From contig AKXM01000008.1 of the NCBI GenBank assembly GCA_000277545.1, positions 62,001-126,000 of the forward strand: DNA of 64,000 nt, written 5' to 3'. The position numbers and the translations under genes were made by a program. The notes under the pieces are model-generated. The model did no database searches and had not been told where the DNA came from. It was given only the letters and a program-made list of their open reading frames with translations. Shown in pieces: positions 49,671 through 59,485 of this stretch; positions within the stretch are counted from its first letter, which is position 1; each line of letters opens with the position of its first letter. Source of the stretch: Enterobacter sp. Ag1. GTDB lineage: Bacteria > Pseudomonadota > Gammaproteobacteria > Enterobacterales > Enterobacteriaceae.

Positions 49671-50570
49671 ATGGAGAGATCCCCGCATTCATTTTTGATT
49701 CTGAACGGTAAAGGCGCCGGTAACCCACAGCTGCGCGAGGCCGTGCATACGCTGCGTGAGGAAGGTTACACCTTGCATATCAGGGTGACCTGGGAAAAAG
49801 GTGATGCCGAACGTTACATTGACGAAGCCCTGAGCCTAGGCGTAGACACCGTGGTTGCCGGCGGCGGTGACGGCACAATCAATGAGATTGCCACCTGCCT
49901 CGCGAAGCTTTCTCCGGACAGCCGCCCGGCATTGGGCATTCTCCCGCTGGGGACGGCCAACGACTTTGCCACCAGCGTCGGTATTCCTGAGGACTTTGAA
50001 AAAGCGCTGCGCCTCGCGCTGTTTGGCAAAGCCGCCAATATCGACCTGGTGCAGGTCAACGATGAAGCCTTCTTCATCAACATGGCGACCGGCGGATTTG
50101 GCACACGCATCACCACCGAAACGCCAGAAAAACTCAAAGCAGCGCTTGGCGGCGTCTCATACTTTATTCACGGTTTAATGCGCATGGACATGCTCAAGCC
50201 GGATCGCTGCGACATTCGCGGAGAAGGCTTTAGCTGGCAGGGCGACGCATTAGTGATCGGCATCGGTAACGGTTGCCAGGCCGGCGGCGGGCAACAGCTT
50301 TGCCCGGAGGCGTTGATCAACGACGGGCTGCTTGATCTACGGATTTTCACCGGTGAAGACCTGCTTCCTGCGCTGTTGACTACGCTCACGCGCCCGGATG
50401 AAAACCCAAACATTATTGAAGGGAAATCGGCCTGGTTTGAGATTTCGGCCCCGCACGATATTACCTTTAACCTGGACGGGGAACCGCTGAGCGGACGGCA
50501 TTTTCGCATTGAAGTGCATCCGAATGCGCTGGCCTGTCGTTTACCGCCTAATTGCCCGCTATTGGGGTAA
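49671..50570 (+). CDS. yegS: YegS, lipid kinase of the diacylglycerol-kinase-like family
   Basis: Cytosolic lipid kinase (phosphatidylglycerol kinase activity shown in vitro for homologues). 299 residues, as in E. coli. The kinase-fold nucleotide loop is [18 protein letters not shown] near residue 65, with [18 protein letters not shown] and the C-terminal [16 protein letters not shown]. Just after it lies the GGGTGA repeat array. Confidence 0.95.
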   Translation: MERSPHSFLILNGKGAGNPQLREAVHTLREEGYTLHIRVTWEKGDAERYIDEALSLGVDTVVAGGGDGTINEIATCLAKLSPDSRPALGILPLGTANDFATSVGIPEDFEKALRLALFGKAANIDLVQVNDEAFFINMATGGFGTRITTETPEKLKAALGGVSYFIHGLMRMDMLKPDRCDIRGEGFSWQGDALVIGIGNGCQAGGGQQLCPEALINDGLLDLRIFTGEDLLPALLTTLTRPDENPNIIEGKSAWFEISAPHDITFNLDGEPLSGRHFRIEVHPNALACRLPPNCPLLG

Positions 50571-50592
50571 GCCAGCACGGTGAAGCCTTTTC

Positions 50593-50670
<78 letters not shown>

Positions 50671-50698
50671 AATAATGCCACAGTATAAAAATCCGCAT

Positions 50699-50722
50699 AA
50701 AAAAGCCCTCATAAAAGAGGGC
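50699..50722 (-). terminator. Rho-independent terminator of fbaB
   Basis: On the minus strand GCCCTC-TTTTAT-GAGGGC followed by TTTTTT. It lies 24 bp after the fbaB stop. It may also act in the opposite direction on yegS read-through, but the plus-strand side has no strong T-run. Confidence 0.85.
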
Positions 50723-50745
50723 CTTATAACCTTACTCAACAGAGC

Positions 50746-51798
50746 TTAAGCGATGGTCACTTTCTCATTCAGGTAAACATCCTGCACGGCGTTGATCAGC
50801 TTCACGCCGTCGGCCATTGATTTCTTGAACGCTTTGCGCCCCAGAATCAGCCCCATACCGCCCGCACGTTTGTTGATCACCGCCGTACGCACCGCATCCG
50901 CCAGGTCAGTTTCACCGCCAGCGGCACCGCCGGAGTTGATAAGGCCGGCACGGCCCATATAGCAGTTAGCCAGTTGGTAGCGCACCAGGTCGATAGGGTT
51001 GTCGGTGGTCAGCTTGCTGTAAACTTTTTCGTCGGTGTAGCCAAAGTTTACCGCTTTATAGCCGCCGTTATTCTCCGCCATTTTTTGCTTCACAATATCG
51101 GCCCCGATGGTCGCCGCCAGGTGGTTAGCCTGCCCGGTTAAGTCGGCGCTGACGTGATAATCCACCCCGTCTTTTTTAAATGCGGAGTTACGCAGATAGG
51201 CCCACAGCACGGTGACCAGGCCAAGTTCATGCGCACGCTCAAAGGCGGCGGAGATCTCTTCAATCTGGCGGCGGGATTCCGGTGAACCAAAGTAAATCGT
51301 GGCCCCGACAGCAACGGCGCCCATGTTGAAGGCCTGCTCTACGCTGGCGTACAGCGTCTGGTCGTAGGTGGTCGGGTAGCTCAACGTCTCATTGTGATTA
51401 AGCTTCACCAGGAACGGAATGCGGTGGGCATAGCGGCGTGAAACCGAGGCCAGTACGCCATAGGTAGAAGCCACACAGTTACAGCCTGCCTCGATGGCCA
51501 GTTCAACGATGTTTTTCGGATCGAAGTAGAGCGGGTTCGCGGCGAAAGAAGCCCCCGCCGAGTGTTCAACGCCCTGATCGACGGGAAGAATAGAGAGGTA
51601 GCCAGTCCCAGCCAGACGCCCGGTGTTGTACAACGTCTGCATGTTTCGCAGCACCGCAGGCGGGCGATTGTTGTCTACCATCACCCTGTCAACGTAGTCC
51701 GAGCCGGGCAGATAAAGCTGGTCTGCCGGAATAGTCATACAACGATGCTGTAACAAGCCGTCGGCATCTTTGCCAAGCAACTGCGCAATATCAGTCAT
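50746..51798 (-). CDS. fbaB: FbaB, class I fructose-bisphosphate aldolase (DhnA type)
   Basis: Gluconeogenic-phase aldolase forming a Schiff base. The start [20 protein letters not shown] at 51798 gives 350 residues as in E. coli; an in-frame start at 51882 would add 28 unmatched residues. Conserved blocks are [32 protein letters not shown] and [20 protein letters not shown]. It points away from yegT and ends at its own terminator. Confidence 0.95.
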   Translation of the reverse strand: MTDIAQLLGKDADGLLQHRCMTIPADQLYLPGSDYVDRVMVDNNRPPAVLRNMQTLYNTGRLAGTGYLSILPVDQGVEHSAGASFAANPLYFDPKNIVELAIEAGCNCVASTYGVLASVSRRYAHRIPFLVKLNHNETLSYPTTYDQTLYASVEQAFNMGAVAVGATIYFGSPESRRQIEEISAAFERAHELGLVTVLWAYLRNSAFKKDGVDYHVSADLTGQANHLAATIGADIVKQKMAENNGGYKAVNFGYTDEKVYSKLTTDNPIDLVRYQLANCYMGRAGLINSGGAAGGETDLADAVRTAVINKRAGGMGLILGRKAFKKSMADGVKLINAVQDVYLNEKVTIA

Positions 51799-51993
51799 AA
51801 TACGCTCCCGTAAAGGCAGCGAGCCCCCTGCCCGCTGCGCATGAAGAATCCTGTTCTGCCGGGTCGAAAAAACCGGCCGCACTAAGCCTGGTACCGACGG
51901 CGGGGATTTGCCAGTTCAAGCGCACTTTTGCCTCCTTTCCAGGAGTAAAGCCAGGTGGCCACCCCGGCTATTTTTGCAAAGGCGATCATAGAA

Positions 51994-52033
51994 TCGACGC
52001 AAAGGTATTTAAAAGGTATTATTAATTGGTATG
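51994..52033 (+). promoter_or_regulatory. Candidate yegT promoter with repeated GGTAT half-sites
   Basis: TCGACG (51994-51999) and TATTAT (52017-52022) with a 17-bp spacer form a plausible sigma-70 promoter. Three direct copies of GGTAT (52004, 52015 and 52028) overlap it. The same GGTATT unit forms the right half of the palindrome upstream of yegW, so these could be YegW-binding half-sites. Confidence 0.35.
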
Positions 52034-52072
52034 GTTAAGGCACACCCTACACCTGTCATGAAGGTCCTGAGC

Positions 52073-53350
52073 ATGAAACGTACAACGATTAGCCTTTCGT
52101 TCATGATGTTTATGGAATGGTTTATCTGGGGCGCCTGGTTTCTGCCCCTGTGGCTGTTCCTCAACAAAAGTGGTTTTACCGCCGGTGAAATCGGCTGGTC
52201 CTACGCCTGCACCGCCATCGCTGCTATTCTGTCTCCTATTCTGGTCGGCTCGCTGACCGACCGCTTCTTTGCCGCACAAAAAGTACTGGCGCTGCTGATG
52301 TTTGTCGGCGCCGGGCTGATGTATCTGGCCGCCCAGCAAACGGAGTTTGTCTATTTCTTCCCGTTACTGCTGGCTTACTCGCTCACCTATATGCCAACCA
52401 TCGCGCTGACCAACAGCATCGCGTTTTCCAACGTCGACGACGTGGAGCGTGATTTCCCGCGTATTCGCGTGATGGGCACCATCGGCTGGATTGCCTCCGG
52501 GATCGTGTGTGGCTTCCTGCCGCAGATAATGGGCTTTAGCGATATCTCGCCAACCAACGTACCGCTGCTGATCACCGCCATCAGCTCGGTTATGTTAGGC
52601 GTATTCGCTTTGTTCCTGCCGAACACGCCGCCGAAAAGCACCGGCAAGCTCAGCCTGAAGGTGATGCTGGGCCTGGACGCGCTGGTGCTGCTGAAGGACA
52701 AAAACTTCCTGGTCTTCTTCTTCTGTTCCTTCCTGTTTGCGATGCCGCTGGCGTTCTACTACATCTTCGCCAACGGCTATCTGACCGAAGTCGGGATGCA
52801 CAACGCCACGGGCTGGATGACGCTTGGCCAGTTCTCGGAAATCTTCTTTATGCTGGCGCTGCCGTTCTTCACTAAGCGCTTTGGTATTAAAAAGGTTCTG
52901 CTGCTGGGTCTGATCACCGCCGCCATCCGCTACGGCTTCTTTGTCTACGGCGACGCGTCGCACCTGTTCACTTACGGCCTGCTGTTCCTCGGCATTCTGC
53001 TGCACGGCGTGAGCTACGACTTCTACTACGTCACCGCCTACATTTACGTAGACAAGAAATCCCCGGTGTACATGCGCACCGCGGCGCAGGGGCTGATCAC
53101 CCTTTGCTGCCAGGGCTTCGGCAGCCTGCTGGGCTACAGCTTTGGCGGCAAAATGATGGAAAAAATGTTTGCTTACTCCTCACCGGTGAACGGTCAGACC
53201 TTTAACTGGGCGGGGATGTGGGGCTTTGGCGCAATAATGATTGCCGTCATCGCCGTGCTGTTCATGGTCTTCTTCCGCGAGTCGGACAAAGAGATTGCTG
53301 CCATCGCCGTTGCCGGTGATGAATCTGAAAAAGTATTAAAGGAAGCGTAA
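52073..53350 (+). CDS. yegT: YegT, nucleoside:H+ symporter-family transporter
   Basis: Twelve-helix MFS protein of the NupG/XapB (NHS) family, a putative nucleoside importer. The start MKRTTISLSFMMFMEWFIWG at 52073 matches the E. coli N-terminus (425 residues, same length); an in-frame ATG at 52031 is less likely. Conserved SYACTAIAAILSPILVGSLT and GQFSEIFFMLALPFF. First gene of yegT-yegU-yegV, followed by yegU after 2 bp. Confidence 0.93.
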   Translation: MKRTTISLSFMMFMEWFIWGAWFLPLWLFLNKSGFTAGEIGWSYACTAIAAILSPILVGSLTDRFFAAQKVLALLMFVGAGLMYLAAQQTEFVYFFPLLLAYSLTYMPTIALTNSIAFSNVDDVERDFPRIRVMGTIGWIASGIVCGFLPQIMGFSDISPTNVPLLITAISSVMLGVFALFLPNTPPKSTGKLSLKVMLGLDALVLLKDKNFLVFFFCSFLFAMPLAFYYIFANGYLTEVGMHNATGWMTLGQFSEIFFMLALPFFTKRFGIKKVLLLGLITAAIRYGFFVYGDASHLFTYGLLFLGILLHGVSYDFYYVTAYIYVDKKSPVYMRTAAQGLITLCCQGFGSLLGYSFGGKMMEKMFAYSSPVNGQTFNWAGMWGFGAIMIAVIAVLFMVFFRESDKEIAAIAVAGDESEKVLKEA

Positions 53351-53352
53351 CA

Positions 53353-54366
53353 ATGGAAAATCGTATTCTGGGAGCCTTTTACGGCCAGATGTTAGGTGAT
53401 GCGATGGGGATGCCGTCCGAACTGTGGCCGCGCTCGCGGGTGAAGGCCCACTTCGGCTGGATAGACAAGTTCCTGCCGGGTCCGGCAGAAAACAACGCCG
53501 CCTGTTATTTTGCCCGCGCTAAGTTTACCGATGACACCTCAATGGCGCTGGCGCTGGCGGACGCCATCATCGAGCACCACGGGGTTATCAACCCGGACGC
53601 CATTGGCCGCCATATTCTGGCGTGGGCAGAAGGGTTCGACGCGTTTAACAAAAACGTGCTCGGCCCGACGTCGAAAATAGCCCTGAATGCGATTAAACAA
53701 GGCACGCCGGTAAGCGAGCTGGAAAACAACGGCGTAACCAACGGGGCGGCGATGCGTGCCTCCCCGCTTGGCTGCCTGCTGCCCACGGCCAGTCTCGATG
53801 AGTTTGTGGACGAGGTCGCGTTAGCTTCGAGCCCGACGCACAAATCAGATCTGGCCATTGCCGGGGCAGTCGTTATTGCCTGGGCCATTTCCCGCGCTAT
53901 CGACGGCGCAAGCTGGGCCACAATTTGCGATGAGCTGCCCTCCATCGCCCGCCACGCGCAGGAAAAACGCATCACGACATTTAGCGCGTCCCTCGCGGCA
54001 CGCCTGGAATTAGCGCTGAGCGTGGCAAGAAAAGCGCGCGGTACCGAATCCGCCATGGAAGAGATTTACCAGTTGGTCGGCACCGGTACCAGCACCGTTG
54101 AGTCGGTACCGGCGGCGATTGCGATGGTCGAACTGGCGAAAACCGACCCTAACCGCTGCGCCATCCTGTGCGCCAATCTCGGCGGAGACACCGACACCAT
54201 CGGCGCTATGGCCACCGCTATCTGCGGCGCGCTGAACGGCGTGGAAAGCATCGACCCGGCGCTGAAACAGGAGCTGGATGAAGAGAACCAGCTCGACTTC
54301 ACGCGCTACAGCCGCATCTTTATGGCCTATCGCCAGCAAAGAGAGGCCAGCCATGAAGCCAAATGA
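53353..54366 (+). CDS. yegU: YegU, ADP-ribosylglycohydrolase-family protein
   Basis: 337 residues (E. coli 334). The family's metal-binding motifs are present: LGDAMGMPSEL near the N-terminus, KFTDDTSMALALADAI and the C-terminal NLGGDTDTIGAMATAI. In this operon it probably acts on a nucleoside-like or ribosyl substrate that YegT brings in and YegV phosphorylates. Overlaps yegV by 14 bp. Confidence 0.93.
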   Translation: MENRILGAFYGQMLGDAMGMPSELWPRSRVKAHFGWIDKFLPGPAENNAACYFARAKFTDDTSMALALADAIIEHHGVINPDAIGRHILAWAEGFDAFNKNVLGPTSKIALNAIKQGTPVSELENNGVTNGAAMRASPLGCLLPTASLDEFVDEVALASSPTHKSDLAIAGAVVIAWAISRAIDGASWATICDELPSIARHAQEKRITTFSASLAARLELALSVARKARGTESAMEEIYQLVGTGTSTVESVPAAIAMVELAKTDPNRCAILCANLGGDTDTIGAMATAICGALNGVESIDPALKQELDEENQLDFTRYSRIFMAYRQQREASHEAK

Positions 54367-55333
54367 ACTGCTGAGCAAACTGCCCCAGCTGCAGGCTCAA
54401 CGCCCGGTTTGCGTGCTCGGTTCGGCGGTGATTGACGTCATCGCCGACGCCTACGCCCTCCCGTGGCGCGGTTGCGATATCGAACTGCATCAGCAGGGCG
54501 TGAACATTGGCGGCTGCGCGCTGAACATCGCCATCACGCTTTCGCGCCTCGGCATTGACTCGCAGAACGCGCTGCCAATTGGCCAGGGCACCTGGGCCGA
54601 CATTATTCGCAACAGCCTGGAAAAACAGCACATCCGCAGCGAGATCCACACCGATACGGGAGACAATGGCTGGTGCCTGGCACTGGTCGAACCCGACGGC
54701 GAACGCACCTTTATGTCGTTTCGCGGCGTCGAGCATCAGTGGAATCAGGCCTGGCTTGACGGCCTGACCATCCCGCCAGGTAGCCTGCTCTCGCTCTCTG
54801 GCTACCAGCTTGCCGGGCCGTGTGCGGAACTGCTCGTTAGCTGGCTGGAGTCGCTGCGGGCAATTACCCCGTTCATCGACTTTGGCCCGCGTATCGCGGA
54901 TATCCCGCAGCCGCTGCTGGCGCGGATTATGGCCTGCAAACCGATTGTTTCGCTCAACCGTCAGGAAGCGGCGATTGTTGCCGAATGGCTTGACGTGGAA
55001 GCGGAAAATATTGAAGCGATTTGCCGTACATGGCTCACCCGCTACGGCAGCCCGCTAATCGTTCGTTTAGATAAGGACGGCGCGTGGTTTGCGGCCGGCG
55101 ATAACATAGGGATCGCTGCGCCCTTCCCGACTACCGTCGTGGATACCATCGGCGCGGGCGACAGCCATGCGGGCGGCACAATTGCGGGCCTGGCGGCAGG
55201 CTGGAGCCTGGAAGAAGCAGTCTGCCTCGGGAATGCGGTAGCCAGCTACGTGGTCGGCCACCGGGGCGGGGACTGCGCGCCAAAACTCGCGCAGCTCGAG
55301 CAAACCTTACTCCTCGCAGACGAAAACGTATAA
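54353..55333 (+). CDS. yegV: YegV, PfkB-family sugar kinase
   Basis: Ribokinase-like carbohydrate or nucleoside kinase. The start MKPNELLSKLPQLQAQRPVC at 54353 is chosen over ATG 54278, which would overlap yegU by 89 bp; GAGAGG lies upstream. This gives 326 residues (E. coli 321). PfkB signature 1 region: GVNIGGCALNIAITLSRLG; signature 2: VVDTIGAGDSHAGGTIAGLA with the catalytic aspartate. The 3' end overlaps the converging yegW by 27 bp. Confidence 0.92.
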   Translation: MKPNELLSKLPQLQAQRPVCVLGSAVIDVIADAYALPWRGCDIELHQQGVNIGGCALNIAITLSRLGIDSQNALPIGQGTWADIIRNSLEKQHIRSEIHTDTGDNGWCLALVEPDGERTFMSFRGVEHQWNQAWLDGLTIPPGSLLSLSGYQLAGPCAELLVSWLESLRAITPFIDFGPRIADIPQPLLARIMACKPIVSLNRQEAAIVAEWLDVEAENIEAICRTWLTRYGSPLIVRLDKDGAWFAAGDNIGIAAPFPTTVVDTIGAGDSHAGGTIAGLAAGWSLEEAVCLGNAVASYVVGHRGGDCAPKLAQLEQTLLLADENV

Positions 55334-56053
55334 GTCGCTGCGGCAATGGCTGATGCTGTACTCGATGGGCCGGTTGTGCGGGTCGAACGCCACCTGTTTG
55401 ATGACCAAAACCGGCACCGGCGTTTCCAGTTTGATGTGTGACTGGAATTCGCTGTCCGGCATTCTGGCGCTGACCCGGCTGCGGGTGCGCTGAGGAATAA
55501 TGTTCTGGCTGCGGAAGTAGTCGTACAGCGAAACGCCAATCTCATCCGGGTCGGCAATCAGCCCGGTCGGCACGTAAGACTCTTCGATAGACACCGCATC
55601 TTCATCCACGTAGCGAATGCGCTTGAGCAGGAAAACCTCGCTTTCCGCCGGGATCGCGAGCTGTTCAGCCACGTCTGCCGGGCATTTCACCACGCGTTTG
55701 TTCACCCACAGCGTATTTGGCTTTTTACCCCGAAGCACAACCTGCTGCGAAAAGCCCCTGGCCTCTTTCAGCGAATACTCAAACGTCGCATTAATTTGCG
55801 TCCCGTAGCCGCGCGAACGCGTCACCACGCCGTCATCTTCCAGCGCCTGCATCGCCTTGCGCACGGTAATGCGTGACACACCCGTGAGCTGGCTGAGATC
55901 GCGCTCCCCCGGCAGGATGTTGCCCTGCGGCAACAGGCCCGCGCGCACGGCGTTTTTCACCGTTTCGGCAAACCTGAGGTACAGAGGAGCGTTATCCGGA
56001 GCGGAAAAGCGCTGTTTGAGCTGTTCAACTAACTGGTGATGAGCCTGTTCCAT
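55307..56053 (-). CDS. yegW: YegW, GntR/HutC-type transcriptional regulator
   Basis: DNA-binding regulator, 248 residues (start MEQAHHQLVEQLKQ, equal to E. coli). N-terminal winged helix with NILPGERDLSQLTGVSRITV and the recognition helix VRKAMQALEDDGVV, then a C-terminal UTRA ligand-binding domain ending in HCRSDLYVFVCEE. It converges with yegV and most likely controls the yegTUV operon and itself; a 29-bp imperfect palindrome lies 31 bp upstream of the start. Confidence 0.94.
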   Translation of the reverse strand: MEQAHHQLVEQLKQRFSAPDNAPLYLRFAETVKNAVRAGLLPQGNILPGERDLSQLTGVSRITVRKAMQALEDDGVVTRSRGYGTQINATFEYSLKEARGFSQQVVLRGKKPNTLWVNKRVVKCPADVAEQLAIPAESEVFLLKRIRYVDEDAVSIEESYVPTGLIADPDEIGVSLYDYFRSQNIIPQRTRSRVSARMPDSEFQSHIKLETPVPVLVIKQVAFDPHNRPIEYSISHCRSDLYVFVCEE

Positions 56054-56084
56054 GGTACGCAATTGTCCGGCAGGGAAGATGAAG

Positions 56085-56113
56085 CCAGTATAGTACCACT
56101 GGTATTACGCTGG
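56085..56113. promoter_or_regulatory. 29-bp imperfect palindrome upstream of yegW (candidate operator)
   Basis: CCAGTATAGTACCA (56085-56098), one central base, then TGGTATTACGCTGG (56100-56113). The two 14-bp arms pair at 11 of 14 positions, with a perfect TACCA/TGGTA core. It overlaps a -10-like TATACT on the minus strand (56087-56092) and is 31 bp before the yegW ATG. A symmetric site here fits autoregulation by this dimeric GntR regulator. Confidence 0.55.
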
Positions 56114-56139
56114 CTAAAAACTTCTCTCTTAACCGACAG

Positions 56140-56940
56140 TTACCACCATTCGTGAAAATGATGTACCGGGCCGATACCGTGCCCGACCTCCAGCGAATCC
56201 GCCTGAGCCAGCGCCTTCGACAACCAGATTTTTGCGGCAGCCACGGTTTGCGCCCAGTCGTCATGGCGGGGGCGGAGCGCAGCCAGCGCGGCAGATAAAG
56301 TGCAGCCGGTGCCGTGGGTGTTTTTTGTTTGCACGCGCGGCGCGGTAAAGCGCTGGACATCGTGGCGAGTAAATAGCCAGTCCGGGCTTTCTGCGTCGTC
56401 GAGGTGCCCGCCTTTCATCAGCACAGCCTCGCAGCCCATTGCCAGCAGCGCTTCACCCTGTTCGCGCATCTCTTTTTCACTGCGCGCGTGGGGCGCATCC
56501 AGCAGCGCTGCCGCTTCAGGGAGATTGGGCGTGATCAGCGCGACATGCGGCAATAGCTTCCGACGTAAGCTTTCCACCGCCGACGGGGCCAGCAGCGGAT
56601 CGCCGCTTTTCGCCAGCATCACCGTGTCCAGCACCACGTTTGGTACCTTATAGAACGCCAGTCGCTCTGCGACGGCTTCAACGATATCGGCCTCTGCCAG
56701 CATGCCAATTTTTGTGGTGTCGATGCGCACATCGCTCAATACCGAATCCAGCTGCGCCGCCACAAACTCAGGCTCAATACGATAAACGGACTGCACGCCA
56801 CGGGTATTCTGCGCCACCAGCGCAGTGATCACGCTTGTGCCGTAAGCGCCGAGCGCGGAGAAAGTTTTCAGATCGGCCTGGATCCCCGCGCCACCGCTTG
56901 GATCGGTTCCGGCAATAGTTAATGCGTTGATGCGTTTCAT
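56140..56940 (-). CDS. thiD: ThiD, HMP-phosphate kinase
   Basis: Hydroxymethylpyrimidine (phosphate) kinase of thiamine synthesis, 266 residues as in E. coli. Ribokinase-fold signatures: [20 protein letters not shown] at the N-terminus, [15 protein letters not shown] and [16 protein letters not shown] with the catalytic-site GTGC. Its start overlaps the thiM end by 4 bp, so expression is under the same TPP riboswitch. Confidence 0.96.
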   Translation of the reverse strand: MKRINALTIAGTDPSGGAGIQADLKTFSALGAYGTSVITALVAQNTRGVQSVYRIEPEFVAAQLDSVLSDVRIDTTKIGMLAEADIVEAVAERLAFYKVPNVVLDTVMLAKSGDPLLAPSAVESLRRKLLPHVALITPNLPEAAALLDAPHARSEKEMREQGEALLAMGCEAVLMKGGHLDDAESPDWLFTRHDVQRFTAPRVQTKNTHGTGCTLSAALAALRPRHDDWAQTVAAAKIWLSKALAQADSLEVGHGIGPVHHFHEWW

Positions 56941-57725
56941 GCCAGCCCCTCCGCGTTAAGCAGATAAAGGGCGTCGAGGAAGGCTGGGGTAAAACTGCCC
57001 GGCCCACGGCTGGCGGCGATGGCCTGCTCGCCGGCAAGCGACATAAAGCGGCACGCGCTGGCGACGTTGTCCAGCCTGTCTCCCGGTAAAGCACAGCACG
57101 CAGCAACCACGGCGGAAAGCGCGCAGCCGGTGCCGACCACACGCGTCATGAGTTCTCCCCCGCCGGTCACGGCAAACGTTCGTTCGCTATCGGTGACGTA
57201 ATCAGTTTCTCCGGTTACGGCAACCACTGCACCGGTTTCGCGCGCCAGTTTTTGCGCCGCCGGGATCGCCGAAAGTGCATCATCGGTGCTGTCTACGCCA
57301 CGGCCTCCGGCCTGCTCCCCTGCCAACGCCATGATTTCAGACGCATTACCGCGAATGGCGGCTGGTTTCAGTTGAATAATTTCGCGAGCGAAGCGCGTGC
57401 GGAAAGCCAAACCACCCACGGCGACCGGGTCTAGTGCCCACGGCGTTTCGGCGCTATTGGCGGCGTGAATAGCAGCCAGCATCGCCGTCGCGCGTTCTGA
57501 AGTCAGGGTGCCGATGTTGATCAGCAGCGCGCTGGCAAGCCCGCTAAATTGTGCCGCTTCTTCGGCTTCAATCACCATCGCCGGGGCAGCCCCAAGCGCC
57601 AGCAGCACGTTAGCGGTAAAGGTTTGCACTACGTCATTGGTCAGGCAGTGAACCAGCGGCGAATGCTGACGGAGGTGGTGCAAAACAGAGGCGGCGGTTG
57701 CGCCGGGTAGCAGGTCAGGTTGCAT
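56937..57725 (-). CDS. thiM: ThiM, hydroxyethylthiazole kinase
   Basis: Thiazole salvage kinase, 262 residues (E. coli length). N-terminal [54 protein letters not shown] and [13 protein letters not shown] anion hole are conserved. First gene of thiMD, with AGGAG ten nt before the ATG and the TPP riboswitch ahead of it. Confidence 0.96.
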   Translation of the reverse strand: MQPDLLPGATAASVLHHLRQHSPLVHCLTNDVVQTFTANVLLALGAAPAMVIEAEEAAQFSGLASALLINIGTLTSERATAMLAAIHAANSAETPWALDPVAVGGLAFRTRFAREIIQLKPAAIRGNASEIMALAGEQAGGRGVDSTDDALSAIPAAQKLARETGAVVAVTGETDYVTDSERTFAVTGGGELMTRVVGTGCALSAVVAACCALPGDRLDNVASACRFMSLAGEQAIAASRGPGSFTPAFLDALYLLNAEGLA

Positions 57726-57741
57726 AACGGTAAGGCTCCTG

Positions 57742-57768
57742 TCCGGCGTGAAAGAAGGGACGCCGAAC
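57742..57768 (-). promoter_or_regulatory. Riboswitch expression-platform hairpin before thiM
   Basis: On the minus strand TTCGGCGT pairs with ACGCCGGA (extended by CTG/CAG) around a loop of about 10 nt, ending next to the thiM AGGAG. It lies between the TPP aptamer and the ribosome-binding site, so it is probably the switchable stem. Confidence 0.55.
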
Positions 57769-57776
57769 AGGCATCT

Positions 57777-57854
57777 GACTTCCCTACGCTGGCATTATCC
57801 AGATCAGGTGGTACGGGTATTTCTCAGCCTTCACAAGGAAGGGCACCCCGAGTC
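57777..57854 (-). promoter_or_regulatory. TPP riboswitch (THI element)
   Basis: Minus-strand aptamer beginning GACTCGGGGTGCCC and ending GTAGGGAAGTC, which pair as P1 (GACT/AGTC). The conserved CTGAGA, ACCCGTACC and ACCTGATCTGGATAATGCCA blocks are all present. Lies 51 nt before the thiM start, and represses when bound to thiamine pyrophosphate. Confidence 0.97.
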
Positions 57855-58639
57855 ATTTAAATCAAAATCAAAAGCTTGCGATTAACATCCCGTTAATCCC
57901 TGTTCTGGATCATGCCAGCGGAAAGCCAAAGCCGCAACCCCCTCAAAAACGGCATGTGCGCGGTATCGCGACTCTCGCTGTATCCCACAGCCAAACGACA
58001 AAAAAACCGGATTGCTCCAGCCTCGTTCAGTTGTCGTTTTCGTTGTTGTTTTTAAATCCATAGATCTGAATGTGAAGAAGAAAACCGTTTAGCCTCAGAA
58101 ATTACAAGAATAATCTTAAAAATAAATTATCAAATCAATTATATGCATTGACCGTTTTTATAGATAATTATTTAGTTATTGATTTCTATTATTGATCAAT
58201 AATTTTTAAAATTTCATTATCAATCAACTGGAATATAATATGCACTCCGAATTCATCGCTGAACCCATAATGAACCTTGTCGAGATTACCCGAAATGACG
58301 GGCAAACCGGGCAGTGTCCGATCGTCGATATTAGGTTCAAGAAAATTAATATCGTCAGCACCAAGATGGAAAAAGTACCTCCAGCTCTGGGCCGTGCCAA
58401 TGCGCAGATCGGCAACGCAGCCAAAACGCGAGCAGGATCCTGAAGCCCGCATCGTCGGCGTGCTGGCTGCGTTACTGAAACAGTCCTGAGGCGACTGTTT
58501 AACCCTCTGCTATATCGTGCTTTTTCATTTTCAAAATCAATAAACCGCACAAATTCATTCACCATCTAAATAATTGCACAGATTTTCGCCAGTGCTATTA
58601 TATCTGTATTAATATTTTTAAGGGAAAGGAACACCCCAC
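57855..58639. other. Long AT-rich intergenic region with possible gene relic
   Basis: A 785-bp region with no confident gene. It contains the thiM promoter end, then an inverted repeat AAACGACAA (57993-58001) / TTGTCGTTT (58031-58039) followed by a T-rich stretch, then a roughly 250-bp more GC-balanced block (about 58240-58495) between very AT-rich flanks. That block holds open frames on both strands (58240-58443 plus; 58189-58452 minus), none with a ribosome-binding site. I read it as a decayed gene fragment. Confidence 0.5.
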
Positions 58640-59485
58640 ATGGCTAATGTTGTATTTCCAAAAACTGTATTTACTACACTTAAACCTTTTAATGATTATA
58701 GTGCTAATGATATGCGTTACGGCGATATGTCAGAAGACAGATTAAAAAGAGAGTTTGGGTTAACAAACGTATCAAATGTCGTAGACCCTTACACATTAAC
58801 CAGGCTTACCGCGTTCGATAACCCCCAATCAAGATTTGCAGGCGTATACAGTGGAAAGCATAACTCCGGGACTGTAAGCATTCAAGAATGTGCAAAGCTA
58901 CTTTTTGAAGAAATGCTAAAAACATCTCTTCCGTATTCTTGTATAGGTCCGTACAAATATTTGATTAATCAAATGCTAAGGCATTTTTATCGTTCATCTG
59001 GAACGCCGTTTAATGATGAGCACTTAAATGCTGCATATAGCCATAAATTACACTCTAATTATTCTACAAAAAACACAGTAACTTACATGCGAAAATCTAT
59101 TGGGTTACTTGTTGATTATCAAAATAAAGGATTCCCTCAAGATAGGTTGAAAGACCTTGAAGCTGCAATTGAAATATCTATTCTTCCTAAGTTCAACTCA
59201 CCTATACATGATAAGATCAACGGAATGGGGATCACCGTTCATGATGTTTACGCAACAAAAATAGATATAATAAGTTTTGATGTGAACGATTCCGGTTGGA
59301 AATCAAGAGTTAAATTTACAGGGCAAGACCATTTTGGGCTAGATGTTGATGACATAAGAAAGAAAAAATTCAACCAATTCCAGTTTTTTAAAATATGGTT
59401 TGTATTACAGCGATTTAGTCGATTTGGCTTTAAACCATTTTTAACAAATATGGAAGCAGTGATCGACATAGAAGGAAAACGCTGA
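58640..59485 (+). CDS. DUF3289-family protein (accessory)
   Basis: 281 residues, AT-rich relative to the core genes. The sequence matches the DUF3289 (YPO3983-type) pattern as I know it: FTTLKPFNDYSANDMRYGDM near the N-terminus, PFNDEHLNAAYSHKL in the middle, GMGITVHDVYATKI and QDHFGLDVDDIRKKKFNQFQ at the C-terminus, then FGFKPFLTNMEAVIDI. No signal peptide or membrane segment. Function unknown; members often occur in variable enterobacterial loci. ATG preceded by AAAGGAA; its stop overlaps the next gene (TGATG). Possible toxin partner of the next gene is inference only. Confidence 0.75.
   Translation: MANVVFPKTVFTTLKPFNDYSANDMRYGDMSEDRLKREFGLTNVSNVVDPYTLTRLTAFDNPQSRFAGVYSGKHNSGTVSIQECAKLLFEEMLKTSLPYSCIGPYKYLINQMLRHFYRSSGTPFNDEHLNAAYSHKLHSNYSTKNTVTYMRKSIGLLVDYQNKGFPQDRLKDLEAAIEISILPKFNSPIHDKINGMGITVHDVYATKIDIISFDVNDSGWKSRVKFTGQDHFGLDVDDIRKKKFNQFQFFKIWFVLQRFSRFGFKPFLTNMEAVIDIEGKR

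Noticed and set aside
58224-58565. 113-codon minus frame and 58240-58443 plus frame in the thiM-DUF3289 gap
   Set aside because: No ribosome-binding site, no family resemblance, and competing frames on both strands; kept only as a possible relic.
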